Shown here in pieces: positions 42,926-51,712 of a stretch of DNA of 64,000 bases. The DNA comes from Bacilliculturomica massiliensis. Its GTDB lineage: Bacteria > Bacillota > Clostridia > Peptostreptococcales > Anaerovoracaceae. The notes under the pieces were generated by a model that had not been told where the DNA came from, ran no database searches, and was given only the letters and a program-made list of their open reading frames with translations. The translations under genes were made by a program, and so were the position numbers. The stretch spans positions 1 to 64,000 of the forward strand of contig NZ_LR027603.1 of NCBI RefSeq assembly GCF_900605495.1, read 5' to 3'. Numbering within the stretch: position 1 is the first letter of the stretch; the number at the start of each line of letters is the position of its first letter.

Positions 42926-44551
42926 GTGGAAAAATTACTGACTAAACTCAAAGAGTCGGTTTCCTCGGTTCTTCCCATCGCCGTCATTGTATTGATTCTT
43001 CACTTTACAATTGCGCCTGTGCCCGACGGCACGCTGGCGCTGTTTCTTGCGGGAACAATATTGCTGATCATTGGTATGGGATTTTTTACCTTGGGCGCCG
43101 ACATCTCGATGATGCCGATGGGCGAACAGATCGGCGCGCAGCTGACCAAGTCCAGACGGCTGGGTCTTCTGGTCGCCTGCTGTTTTGCCATCGGCATACT
43201 GATCACCATCGCCGAACCGGATCTTCAGGTTCTGGCCGATCAGGTCCCGTCCGTTCCCAACGCGACTTTGATTTTGTCCGTGGCTCTGGGCGTGGGGCTG
43301 TTTCTGGTGGTAGCGCTTTTGCGCATCCTGTTTCAGCTGAAGCTCTCATGGCTTCTCCTGCTTTTTTACGGGGCTGTTTTTCTCATGGCCGTCTTCACCT
43401 CGCCTGACTATCTGGCTGTGGCATTTGATTCCGGCGGCGTTACCACCGGTCCCATCACCGTTCCCTTTATTCTGGCTCTGGGCATCGGCCTGTCTTCTGT
43501 CCGCGGAGGAAAGAGTTCCCACGACGACAGTTTCGGCCTGGTGGCCCTCTGTTCCATCGGGCCGATCATGGCCGTCATGATCATGGGGCTGTTTTTCGAC
43601 CCATCCTCGTCGGCAGCCTCCACGGAGACGCCCGTGGTCTCCGGCCTGGCCTCTATGCTCCGGCTTCTGGGACACGGCCTTCTGGACTACGCCCAGGAAG
43701 TGGCTGTGGCCCTGTCGCCCATCGTTCTGTTTTTCCTGATCTTTCAGTTCGCCGCGCTCAGGCTTCCCAAGTCGAAGCTGATCAAACTGGCCGTTGGCGT
43801 AGTCTACACCTATGTGGGTCTGGTGATCTTTCTCACCGGGGTCAACGTAGGATTTCTGCCCGCGGGACACTATATCGGCGCCGCCATCGGTTCTTCCGGC
43901 ACAGCCTGGCTTCTCATCCCCCTGGGGATGCTGATGGGCTTCTTCATCGTGGCGGCGGAGCCAGCCGTCCACGTGCTGAATAATCAGGTAGAGGACATAA
44001 CAGGCGGTTCCATCTCCCGCAATTCCATGCTTGTCTGCCTGTCCCTGGGCGTGGCGGTCTCCATCGGTCTGGCCATGCTGCGCATCCTGACAGGTCTCTC
44101 CATCTGGTATCTGTTAGTCCCCGGCTATGCCATCGCGCTGCTGCTGACCTTCTTTGTGCCGCCGATCTTCACCGGCATCGCCTTCGACTCCGGCGGCGTG
44201 GCCTCCGGCCCCATGACGGCCACCTTCCTTCTGCCCTTTGCCATGGGCGCCTGCGAAGCTCTGGGCGGAAATATCATGACCGACGCCTTCGGCATCGTGG
44301 CCATGGTGGCGATGACGCCGCTGATCGCCATACAGATCATGGGCGTTATCTACCGCGTAAAGCTGACTGTCACAGAACGTCAGGAATCGCGGAAGCTGGC
44401 CTTCGACATGGCGGTGGAAGCGGCAAAAGCCCAGCTTATCGCCGATCTGTACGCCGACAATTACTATATCGACCTGGAAGAGGAAACCGATCCTCTGATC
44501 CATGGGTATCTGATGAATTACGGAGAGCTGTCATTCCAGAAAGGAGAGTAA
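42926..44551 (+). CDS. Membrane protein with two DUF1538 domains
   Basis: I prefer the GTG at 42926 (MEKLLTKLKESVSSVLP) because AGAGGG precedes it by 6 nt; an ATG at 42878 has a poorly spaced site. The protein has about 12 membrane segments in two homologous halves. Each half has an EP-x-x-x-VL-x-x-QV motif (EPDLQVLADQV; EPAVHVLNNQV) and an FDSGG motif (AFDSGGVTTGPITVPF; AFDSGGVASGPMTATF). DUF1538 proteins are unstudied, probably transporters. They are often beside PII-like genes, as here: the next gene starts after a 1-bp gap. The C-terminal 60 residues are soluble and charged. Confidence 0.85.
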   Translation: MEKLLTKLKESVSSVLPIAVIVLILHFTIAPVPDGTLALFLAGTILLIIGMGFFTLGADISMMPMGEQIGAQLTKSRRLGLLVACCFAIGILITIAEPDLQVLADQVPSVPNATLILSVALGVGLFLVVALLRILFQLKLSWLLLLFYGAVFLMAVFTSPDYLAVAFDSGGVTTGPITVPFILALGIGLSSVRGGKSSHDDSFGLVALCSIGPIMAVMIMGLFFDPSSSAASTETPVVSGLASMLRLLGHGLLDYAQEVAVALSPIVLFFLIFQFAALRLPKSKLIKLAVGVVYTYVGLVIFLTGVNVGFLPAGHYIGAAIGSSGTAWLLIPLGMLMGFFIVAAEPAVHVLNNQVEDITGGSISRNSMLVCLSLGVAVSIGLAMLRILTGLSIWYLLVPGYAIALLLTFFVPPIFTGIAFDSGGVASGPMTATFLLPFAMGACEALGGNIMTDAFGIVAMVAMTPLIAIQIMGVIYRVKLTVTERQESRKLAFDMAVEAAKAQLIADLYADNYYIDLEEETDPLIHGYLMNYGELSFQKGE

Positions 44552-44552
44552 T

Positions 44553-45437
44553 ATGCAAGGCATCAAACTTCTGATCGTCATCCTCCCCCGGGGAAAGGGG
44601 GAAGAAGCAGCGAAGCTCTGCCGTGAAAACGGGCTCACCTTCTCCATGATCTCTCCCGCTTACGGCGCGGCGGGAACGCATTTTATGGATTACCTGGGTC
44701 TGTCCGACTCAGAAAAGGACTGTGTATTTACTGTAGTCCGCTCCGAGTTTTCCCACGAGATGCTCACCCGCATCCACCGGTATTTCCGCATGAACGAGCC
44801 CAACACCGGCATTGCCATATCGCTGTCCATCACCGGCGTCAGCGGCCCCAGAGCCCTTCGCTATATTTCCGGCATCTACCCGCCTCCCCAGAGCGCAGGC
44901 GACTTCACGGAAACGGCCTCACCCCAGCAGCAGAACCGCCCCCAGAGCGGAGAAGGAGTTGATACAATGGGAATCACTGAGAAAAAGAATAAAAAAGCCG
45001 ACAAGATCTCCCCCTCCGCCGTCACGCAGACCACCGAACCCGGCGGCATGAGAACCTTCGACCTGATCATCACCATCGTCAACCGCGGCTTTTCAGATCT
45101 GGCCATCGAGGCTTCCAAAACGGCGGGGGCCAAAGGCGGCACCGTTCTGCACGCCAGAGGCACCGGCGTCCACGAGGTGGAGCGATTCTTCTCCATCTCC
45201 ATACAGCCGGAAAAGGAGGTCATACTCTCTCTCGTGCGGCACAAGGCCACGAAGGAAGTCATGCACGCCATCATCGAGGCCGCCGGTCTGCAGACGGAAG
45301 GGAAGGGGCTGTGCTTCTCCCTGCCGGTGGATGAAGTGACCGGGATCGCCCGCTGGCTCACCGCCGACGGCAGCGAGGCCGAACCGCCCGCCCCAGCCGT
45401 ACAGCCGTCGCCCGACAGCGGCAGGAAGAAAAAATAA
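44553..45437 (+). CDS. Tandem PII-like signal transduction protein (two domains fused)
   Basis: The ATG follows AAAGGAG with 5 nt, 1 bp after the DUF1538 stop, so translation is probably coupled. Residues 1-110 (KLLIVILPRGKGEEAAKLCRENG) and about 165-270 (FDLIITIVNRGFSDLAIEASKTAGAKGGTVLHARG) are each a ferredoxin-like PII-type domain. They are joined by a Gln/Pro/Lys linker. Only the second keeps the GGTVLHARG loop typical of PII proteins that bind nucleotides; the first has a shortened version (AYGAAGTH). PII proteins bind transporters and gate them according to ATP/ADP or other effectors. The matching duplication in its partner suggests a one-to-one complex. Confidence 0.8.
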   Translation: MQGIKLLIVILPRGKGEEAAKLCRENGLTFSMISPAYGAAGTHFMDYLGLSDSEKDCVFTVVRSEFSHEMLTRIHRYFRMNEPNTGIAISLSITGVSGPRALRYISGIYPPPQSAGDFTETASPQQQNRPQSGEGVDTMGITEKKNKKADKISPSAVTQTTEPGGMRTFDLIITIVNRGFSDLAIEASKTAGAKGGTVLHARGTGVHEVERFFSISIQPEKEVILSLVRHKATKEVMHAIIEAAGLQTEGKGLCFSLPVDEVTGIARWLTADGSEAEPPAPAVQPSPDSGRKKK

Positions 45438-45444
45438 GTTGTAT

Positions 45445-45484
45445 AAAAACGCCTGTGCAGCCAAGACTGCACAGGCGTTTTTTC
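45445..45484. terminator. Strong bidirectional terminator
   Basis: AAAACGCCTGTGCAG pairs with CTGCACAGGCGTTTT around CCAAGA, then TT. It closes the DUF1538-PII operon on + and probably buk on -. Confidence 0.88.
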
Positions 45485-45527
45485 ATCCCTCCATCCGTTA
45501 AGAAACAGAGGTCAAAATGGACGCGTC

Positions 45528-46655
45528 CTATTTTCCGTAGATCTGGCTTAGATCGGGCAGCCAGTCAGGCTTGTTCTTTTTCGGCATGGGCGGCAGATGG
45601 TAGGTCTTTGCCTCCTCCGCGCCGGTGACGATGCGCAGTCCCCCCTGGGCCAGCGCATCCATTTCATGCTCTCCGGGCATTATGACCACAGGTGCGATGA
45701 AGGAGACGTAATCCGTTATCATGTCGGTCATCATCTTCGAGAAGGCCACGCCCCCCGTCAGGATGATCGCTTCGTTTTTTCCCTTGTTGACGATGGACAG
45801 GAGGCCGATGCCTTTGGCGATCTGATATGCCTGCGCGTGAAAGATCAGCGCCGCGTGCTCGTCGCCGCCTGCGATCATCTTCTCGATCTCCCGGCAGTCG
45901 CTGGTGCCCAGGTGAGCGTACATACCGCCTCTGCCTCTGATCTTCTTCTTCATATCCGCTCTGGTAAAGTACCCGGAATAGCACATGTCTACCAGTTCCA
46001 GGCAGGGCACGCTTCCCGCCCTCTCCGGCGAAAACTGCCCGTCGTCGTCTCCCATGGAGTCGATGATCGTTCCCCGGGAATGTACGCTGACGGAGACGCC
46101 GCCGCCCAGATGAGCCACGATCAGGTTCAGATCCTCATACTTTTTCCCGATCTGATCCGCGTACCGCATGGCCATGGCCCGGCTGTTAAGCACGTGGCAG
46201 CAGCTCTGTCTGGTTATGTTGGGAATGCCTGTTATCTTCGCCACAGGCTGGAGCTCTCCGGCTGTCACTGCGTCGTAGATATAAGCGGGCACGCCCACAG
46301 GATCTCCAAGGAGCTTGCCCAGCATGCCGCCCAGATTGGACGCGTGCGGGGAACTGATATCGCTGCCCAGGGCGTAAAACAGTTCCTCGTTGACGCGGTA
46401 GCCGCCGGTCCTCAGATTCGGCACCATGCCGCCTCTGCACATGATCGCGGAGTAAGACGACAGATCGATGTCTTTCTCCTTCAGAAATTCCTGTACCACC
46501 TGCAGGCGGAATGGCAGCTGATCCACAATATTTTCAAAGGCTCCGATGCTCTCGGGGTCGTGGACGATGTTTTCCGTAAACACCGCCTTGTCGTCCTCGT
46601 AGACCGCCAGCTTTGTGCTGGTGGAACCCGGGTTGATCACGAGAAACTTATGCAT
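45528..46655 (-). CDS. buk: Butyrate kinase (branched-chain/short-chain fatty acid kinase)
   Basis: The ASKHA-fold kinase makes ATP and acid from acyl phosphate. Visible motifs are the N-terminal phosphate loop FLVINPGSTSTKLAVYED, the central HLGGGVSVSVHSRG, the MGDDDGQFSPERAG segment and the adenosine loop ILTGGVAFSKMM. The length of 375 is slightly above the usual 355-360, with a C-terminal tail MPKKNKPDWLPDLSQIYGK. It follows the aminotransferase gene by 4 bp, and its ribosome binding site overlaps that stop codon. Butyryl, isobutyryl or isovaleryl phosphate are all possible substrates. Confidence 0.92.
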   Translation of the reverse strand: MHKFLVINPGSTSTKLAVYEDDKAVFTENIVHDPESIGAFENIVDQLPFRLQVVQEFLKEKDIDLSSYSAIMCRGGMVPNLRTGGYRVNEELFYALGSDISSPHASNLGGMLGKLLGDPVGVPAYIYDAVTAGELQPVAKITGIPNITRQSCCHVLNSRAMAMRYADQIGKKYEDLNLIVAHLGGGVSVSVHSRGTIIDSMGDDDGQFSPERAGSVPCLELVDMCYSGYFTRADMKKKIRGRGGMYAHLGTSDCREIEKMIAGGDEHAALIFHAQAYQIAKGIGLLSIVNKGKNEAIILTGGVAFSKMMTDMITDYVSFIAPVVIMPGEHEMDALAQGGLRIVTGAEEAKTYHLPPMPKKNKPDWLPDLSQIYGK

Positions 46656-46659
46656 GAGT

Positions 46660-47856
46660 TTACCCCCTCGTCAGGTTATATTCCTCCGCCAGCTGTCTGA
46701 AGGCGGGCAGAGAATTCACGATGGTTTCATAAGACACACAGTAGGCCAGCCTTACATAACCGGGGCATGCAAAGGAGCTGCCCGGCACCATGAGTATATT
46801 GTACTTCTTTGCGGCGGCGCAGAATTCCTTTTCGTCTTCCACCGGTGATTTTACAAAGAGATAAAACGCGCCCTGAGGTTTGGCGCAGGTGAATCCGCAC
46901 TCCGCCAGTCCGTTGTAAAGTGCATTTCTGTTCTTTTCGTAATACGCGATATCCACCGCCGCGTCCACGCAGCGGCCGATCACCTTCTGCATGAGCGAGG
47001 GGGCGTTGACGGAGCCGATGATCCGGTTGGCGATGGACGCCGTGGTAAACATCGTCTCGCTGTCGTCCATCTCGTCCGGTACCACCACGTAACCGATACG
47101 CTCTCCCGGCAGAGACAGGGATTTGCTGTAGGAATAGCCCACGAACGTATTTCTGTAATACTTGGTCAGATAGGGCGCCTGGGCGCCGTCGTAGACCAGC
47201 TCCCTGTAGGGTTCGTCGGAGATCAGGTAGATCTCTTTTCCGTACTCTTTCTGCTTCCGTTCCAGGATCTCAGCGATCCCCTTGATCGTATCCTCAGAGT
47301 AGACCACTCCCGTGGGGTTGTGGGGAGAGTTGACGATGACAGCTTTGGTCTTCGCAGTGAGCCGCTTCTCGAATTCCCCCAGGTCCGGCTGGAATTCCGG
47401 CGCGTTGGGGGGAACTTCGACCAGCTTGCCGTCGAAGTTTCCGATGTAAGCGGCGTACTCCAGAAAGTACGGAGCGAACACCACCACTTCGTCTCCCGGG
47501 TCTAGGATGGTCTTCAGCACCACGTTCAGGCCGCTGGCCGCGCCTACCGTCATCAGAATATTGCCTGCGGAGAAGGCCGTTCCGAAGCGGCGGTTGAGAG
47601 ACTGGGCGATGGCCTCCCTCACATCCTCAAAACCGGCGTTGCTCATATACCCGTGTACCGTTACCGGATCTTCTTCCTTTACGATATCCACGATGGCTTC
47701 CTTCACCGCTTCCGGAGCCGGGACATTGGGATTTCCCAGGCTGAAGTCGAATACTTTGTCGTCGCCGTATATTTTTTTCAGGCGATTTCCTTCCTCGAAC
47801 ATGGTGCGGATCGCTGAGTTGTTGTGTAAAAACGGTTCCATCTTTTTCGCTATCAT
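46660..47856 (-). CDS. PLP-dependent class I/II aminotransferase
   Basis: The 398-residue fold-type I enzyme has the substrate-binding NSPHNPTGVVYSE near residues 175-187, the cofactor Asp/Tyr in ISDEPYRELVYDG, and the Schiff-base Lys in SYSKSLSLPGERIGY near 237-251. It belongs to the aspartate/aromatic aminotransferase group that in Clostridia often acts on amino acids during fermentation. The preferred amino acid cannot be read from sequence. It is cotranscribed with buk. The ribosome binding site is AGGAGG with 9 nt. Confidence 0.9.
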   Translation of the reverse strand: MIAKKMEPFLHNNSAIRTMFEEGNRLKKIYGDDKVFDFSLGNPNVPAPEAVKEAIVDIVKEEDPVTVHGYMSNAGFEDVREAIAQSLNRRFGTAFSAGNILMTVGAASGLNVVLKTILDPGDEVVVFAPYFLEYAAYIGNFDGKLVEVPPNAPEFQPDLGEFEKRLTAKTKAVIVNSPHNPTGVVYSEDTIKGIAEILERKQKEYGKEIYLISDEPYRELVYDGAQAPYLTKYYRNTFVGYSYSKSLSLPGERIGYVVVPDEMDDSETMFTTASIANRIIGSVNAPSLMQKVIGRCVDAAVDIAYYEKNRNALYNGLAECGFTCAKPQGAFYLFVKSPVEDEKEFCAAAKKYNILMVPGSSFACPGYVRLAYCVSYETIVNSLPAFRQLAEEYNLTRG

Positions 47857-47944
47857 TGCAAACTGCCTCCTATCCTTTTCTCTCTGTTAATTTATTTCTA
47901 TTGAAGACGCCGGCGGAACAGCGCCGCCGGACGTCTTATTTCTG

Positions 47945-47972
47945 AAAAAAGGCCGCTCCGGTGGAGCGGCCC
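47945..47972 (-). terminator. Terminator of the transporter gene
   Basis: On the minus strand GGCCGCTCC-ACC-GGAGCGGCC is followed directly by TTTTTT, 24 bp beyond the stop codon. It separates the transporter from the aminotransferase-buk pair. Confidence 0.9.
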
Positions 47973-47995
47973 TTGTCACGCGGTAAGGACCGGCG

Positions 47996-49498
47996 CTAAG
48001 CCTTCAGCCTGCCATCTTTTTTCCTGTAGAAGGAAACGTAGGCGATAAAGCACAGGAACGCCGCGCCGATCAGCATCCATGCGATGCCCAGCCCGGAGCT
48101 GACGGTCTTTCCCCAGGTATTCGGTCCGAATTTGTCCCAATAACCTTTGATGTAGATGAACACCACGATCAACGGCATAATGTAAGACATGTAAAACCGC
48201 AGCGCGGAACTGTTGGGGAATTTCATCCCGGCGCCGGAATTGGCTTCCTTCAGGAAGTTATCCCAGCCCCAGCCGTAGCGGTAGGTACAGAACATCAGGT
48301 ACACCATGGAGCCCAGAGGCAGAATGTTGTTGGATACGATGAAGTCCTCCAGATCCATGATCGTGCTCCCCGGTCCCAGAGGGGCGATGGAGATCAGCAG
48401 GTTGTAGCCCAGCACACAGGGCAGGGACAGCGCGATGATCAGAAAAATGTTCACCACAACGGCTTTTTTCCTCGTCCAGCCCCACAGATCCATGGCAAAG
48501 CTCAGGATATTCTCGAACACCGCCACAACGGTGGAGAGCGCCGCAAAGGACAGGAACAGGAAGAAGAACGCGCCCCAAATGGTTCCGCCCGCCATCTGAT
48601 GAAAAATATTGGGCAGCGTAATGAAGATCAGCGGGGGACCGGCCGACTGCGGTACGTCAAAGGCAAAGCAGGCGGGGATCACGATAAATCCGGCCAGGAT
48701 GGCCACTAAAGTATCCAGACAGACGATGCTCACAGCCTCGCCGCCCAGAGAACGGCTTTTGTCCAGATAACTCCCGAAGATCGCCATGGAGCCCATGCCG
48801 ATGGACAGCGTAAAGAAGGCCTGGGACATGGCCCCGAAGATCACCGATCCGATGCCGATCTCCGCCATCGCCTTGAAGTCCGGCACCAGATAGAATCTGA
48901 CGCCCTCCCCTGCGCCCGGCAGCGTGACTACCCGGACTACCAGCACGATCATAATGGCCAGCAGGCAGATCATCATGATCTTCGTGATCTTTTCAACACC
49001 GTTTCGCAGACCAAGGGAACAGATGCCGAAGGACAGCAGTACAGCCAGGATCATGAAGGCTGCCATGATCCCGGGATTTCCCAGCATGTCATTGAACCCC
49101 GCGGCCACCTGATCTGTGGTGGCCCCATTGAAGTCGCCTTTGATCATGCGGAACATGTAATAGATCAGCCAGCCGGCTACGCTGGTATAGAACATCATCA
49201 GCAGATAATTTCCTATCATGCCGAAATAACCGTAGGTGTGATATGCCGCTCCTTTCGGCTGCAGAGTCTTGAAGGAAGAGGCAACGCTTTTCTGGCTGCC
49301 CCGGCCCACGGAAAATTCGCAGACCATGATCGGAAGACCCAGGATCAGCAGGAACACCAGATAGATCAGGATAAACGCCGCGCCGCCGTACTGTCCGCAC
49401 ATGTACGGGAACTTCCACACATTTCCGAGACCTACCGCGCAGCCCGCCGAGACGAGGATAAATCCAAGCCGCGACCCAAATTTTTCTCTTTCTGCCAC
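47996..49498 (-). CDS. Neurotransmitter:sodium symporter family transporter
   Basis: The start is the GTG at 49498 (MAEREKFGSRLG), 8 nt after AAAGGAG. The earlier in-frame GTG overlaps that site. About 12 membrane segments follow. The NSS/LeuT signature GFILVSAGCAVGLGNVWKFPYMCGQYGGAAF spans TM1 (residues 9-40), with the unwound GLGNVW substrate and Na+ site. TM6 and TM8 landmarks FFTLSIGMGSMAIFGSY and FLSFAALSTVVAVFE are present. It likely imports a neutral amino acid with sodium. Position between ptb and the aminotransferase suggests the amino acid is fermented, which is inference. Confidence 0.92.
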   Translation of the reverse strand: MAEREKFGSRLGFILVSAGCAVGLGNVWKFPYMCGQYGGAAFILIYLVFLLILGLPIMVCEFSVGRGSQKSVASSFKTLQPKGAAYHTYGYFGMIGNYLLMMFYTSVAGWLIYYMFRMIKGDFNGATTDQVAAGFNDMLGNPGIMAAFMILAVLLSFGICSLGLRNGVEKITKIMMICLLAIMIVLVVRVVTLPGAGEGVRFYLVPDFKAMAEIGIGSVIFGAMSQAFFTLSIGMGSMAIFGSYLDKSRSLGGEAVSIVCLDTLVAILAGFIVIPACFAFDVPQSAGPPLIFITLPNIFHQMAGGTIWGAFFFLFLSFAALSTVVAVFENILSFAMDLWGWTRKKAVVVNIFLIIALSLPCVLGYNLLISIAPLGPGSTIMDLEDFIVSNNILPLGSMVYLMFCTYRYGWGWDNFLKEANSGAGMKFPNSSALRFYMSYIMPLIVVFIYIKGYWDKFGPNTWGKTVSSGLGIAWMLIGAAFLCFIAYVSFYRKKDGRLKA

Positions 49499-49683
49499 GA
49501 TAAACACTCCTTTCTCGTCGACTTACCCGCCTTCCGCCGGCAAAGCCAGGCCGTGCCTCTCTCACGCGGAAGGTCATATGAATTAATAATTGCAGTCCGC
49601 CGCTTTTGACCGGAAAACGGCGGACAGTCAGACCTTTATATTATACCGCTTTCCTTCTTTTTTCCAAAGCTTTTTTGTCAATT

Positions 49684-50610
49684 TCACAAAATCTGTTCTC
49701 TTTCAGAGCTGCCGCACATCTGCGCGCAGGCCAGCAGCGAATAATACTTTTCCTCGAAGGATGCGCTTCTGGAGTTCAGCGCCACAGGACATTCCGCTCC
49801 CACCACGCAGCCGGCCATTTTCGCGTCGGCGAACGCCAGAAGGCTTTTTACCATAATATTTCCCGTACAAATATCAGGCACCAGGAAAATGTCCGCATCC
49901 CCCGTCACCGGGCTCTCATAGCCCTTGATCTTCGCCGAATCGGCGCTGACTGCCAGGTCGAAAGAGATCGGCCCCTCAAAGAGACATCTGCCCAGCGCGC
50001 CTTCGGCGGCCAGCGCCTTCAGCTCGTGGGCTTCTACGCTCTCCGGCATCTTCGGATTGACCACCTCCACCGCGCACAGCGCCGCCACCTTCGGTTCCTC
50101 GTATCCGAATCTGTGGAAAAGCTCCACCGCATTCTTTACGATCGCCTTCTTCTGTTCCAGATCCGGATAAAGCAGCATACCCCCATCGGTGACGCCTACG
50201 ATCTTATGGTACTTTGGAATATCCAGAAACGCCACGTGGGACATGATATTCCCCGTGCCGATGCCCGTCTCTTTATTGAGCACCGCTTTGAGAATAGAAG
50301 ACGTCTGCATCAGACCCTTCTGCAGAAAATCCGCCTTTCCTTCACGGACCAGTCTGACGCTCTCCGCCGCAGCTTCCGCTTCCCCTCTGCAGTCCACCAC
50401 CCGTCCGCTGTCCAGCCTGTGACCCTCCGCCGCCGCGATCTTTTCGATCTCCGCGCCGTCGCCCACCAGCATATAGTCCAGGATCCCTTCCTCCTGGGCG
50501 CGGAATACCGCCTCCAGAGCATGGGCGTCGTGAGCCGCCGCCACGGCGACCGTACGTTTCTTCGAGCCTCCGCACATCCTCGCCAGCTGTTCAAAATTCT
50601 GAATCACCAT
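49684..50610 (-). CDS. ptb: Phosphate acyltransferase, phosphate butyryltransferase type
   Basis: The enzyme swaps CoA for phosphate on an acyl-CoA, giving the acyl phosphate used by Buk. Start choice is the ATG at 50610 (MVIQNFEQLARMCG), 9 nt after GGAGGA. The PTA/PTB domain is clear: VAVAAAHDAHALEAVFRA near the N-terminus, MQTSSILKAVLNKETGIG, ALCAVEVVNPKMPES, EGPISFDLAVSADSAKIKG and DICTGNIMVKSLLAFADAKMAGCVVGAECPVAL. At 309 residues it matches butyryltransferases rather than phosphate acetyltransferase. It lies divergent from a GntR regulator, with a palindrome between them. Confidence 0.92.
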   Translation of the reverse strand: MVIQNFEQLARMCGGSKKRTVAVAAAHDAHALEAVFRAQEEGILDYMLVGDGAEIEKIAAAEGHRLDSGRVVDCRGEAEAAAESVRLVREGKADFLQKGLMQTSSILKAVLNKETGIGTGNIMSHVAFLDIPKYHKIVGVTDGGMLLYPDLEQKKAIVKNAVELFHRFGYEEPKVAALCAVEVVNPKMPESVEAHELKALAAEGALGRCLFEGPISFDLAVSADSAKIKGYESPVTGDADIFLVPDICTGNIMVKSLLAFADAKMAGCVVGAECPVALNSRSASFEEKYYSLLACAQMCGSSEREQIL

Positions 50611-50823
50611 TGGAATCATTCCTCCCTCTCTCAAGCGATCATCTATTGCATAAAGCAGATCCCGCTTTTCTATTAACTGTATATTTATAGGATTATTTAA
50701 CTATTCTCGCCCAGCCCCGCTCATCTTTGTCCGAAAATATTTTTTTAAAATGATGATTTTTTAATTTTAACAGGAATTTCTTTGGCATCTTTTCGTTAAG
50801 TTCGTTACTTGTTCAGAGATTCC

Positions 50824-50848
50824 AAAATCATGCATCATGCATGATTTT
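50824..50848. promoter_or_regulatory. Perfect 25-bp palindrome, candidate operator
   Basis: AAAATCATGCAT (50824-50835), one central C, and ATGCATGATTTT (50837-50848). It lies in the 450-bp space between ptb (-) and the GntR gene (+). GntR/FadR-type regulators bind short palindromes, so this is the natural candidate site. With the following T it could also act as a terminator, but no gene ends here. The rest of 50611-51060 holds the promoter at 50972 and no gene. Confidence 0.6.
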
Positions 50849-50971
50849 TGCTTCTGATGCCTATTATACTATACCCAAACGCACTTGGGGTCAAATATTT
50901 CCCTTTCCCATCAACGCCGTCCAGTCGAAATAACTTTGGCATATATTCGAAAATTCCGACAATTTCACCGG

Positions 50972-51000
50972 TTGACTTTATACGGCCCGACAAATATAAT
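50972..51000 (+). promoter_or_regulatory. Promoter of the GntR regulator
   Basis: TTGACT (50972-50977), a 17-bp spacer and a perfect TATAAT (50995-51000), 60 bp before the ATG. Confidence 0.8.
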
Positions 51001-51060
51001 ACATTTTAATAAAACACAATAATTTCAAGGTTTTTCTAAGACTTGGGAGGTGAGATACCA

Positions 51061-51705
51061 ATGGACGGCTTTAAGAAAAAGACGATCAAGGACCAGGTCT
51101 ATCATTATATTCGGGCAAAGATATTGAGTCAGGAATTCCCATTTGGCAGCAGGATCAACATCGACACGCTTTCCTGCCTGCTCCATGTGAGCAACTCTCC
51201 TATACGCGAAGCCCTGATCATGCTGGAGAACGACGGTCTGCTGACCATACAGCCCAACGTGGGCGCCAAGGTCATCCAATTTACCGAGCAGAGCTATCAA
51301 GAGCTGAACACCGCCATCTGCGGGCTTCTGGCCTGCACCTACGACATCTGCCGGCGGCAGGATCTCACAGCGAACCTCTCTGATAAACTGCGGGAATGTA
51401 TCCTTCTTCAGAGGGCCTGCGCGGCAAAGAACGACTGCACCTGTCTGACAGAACGCGCCATGGCCTTCGACCGATGCTTCTTCGAGGCCGCGGACAACCG
51501 CTACCTCTCCGCAGTCTACGCCAACATGGAAAGCCTGCTCTACCTGCAGATCCTGGACAATTACCGGAGACATGGGCTTGAGATCGACCAGACCATACGG
51601 GAACACGAAGCCATCGCCCAGGCCGTCAGGGCCCGGGACAGGGCAGCCGTGTACGCCGCCCTGGAAAAACACTATGACAAACACGTGCAGGGGCTGCCGG
51701 ACTGA
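51061..51705 (+). CDS. GntR family regulator, FadR-type
   Basis: The start MDGFKKKTIKDQVYHYI (51061) lies 10 nt after GGAGG. The N-terminal winged helix-turn-helix (about residues 5-70) has the GntR pattern DQVYHYIRAKILSQEFPFG and the recognition helix VSNSPIREALIMLENDGLL. The C-terminal FCD-type domain (about 80-210) is all-helical, with a D-x-x-x-H-like arrangement expected to bind a metal and a small carboxylate. It faces away from ptb across a palindrome, so it may control ptb and itself. It ends 7 bp before the convergent LysE gene. Confidence 0.9.
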   Translation: MDGFKKKTIKDQVYHYIRAKILSQEFPFGSRINIDTLSCLLHVSNSPIREALIMLENDGLLTIQPNVGAKVIQFTEQSYQELNTAICGLLACTYDICRRQDLTANLSDKLRECILLQRACAAKNDCTCLTERAMAFDRCFFEAADNRYLSAVYANMESLLYLQILDNYRRHGLEIDQTIREHEAIAQAVRARDRAAVYAALEKHYDKHVQGLPD

Positions 51706-51712
51706 CCCTTCT

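Noticed and set aside
42483-42941. Short ORFs on both strands upstream of the DUF1538 gene
   Set aside because: None has a ribosome binding site, and their composition looks random around AT dinucleotide runs.
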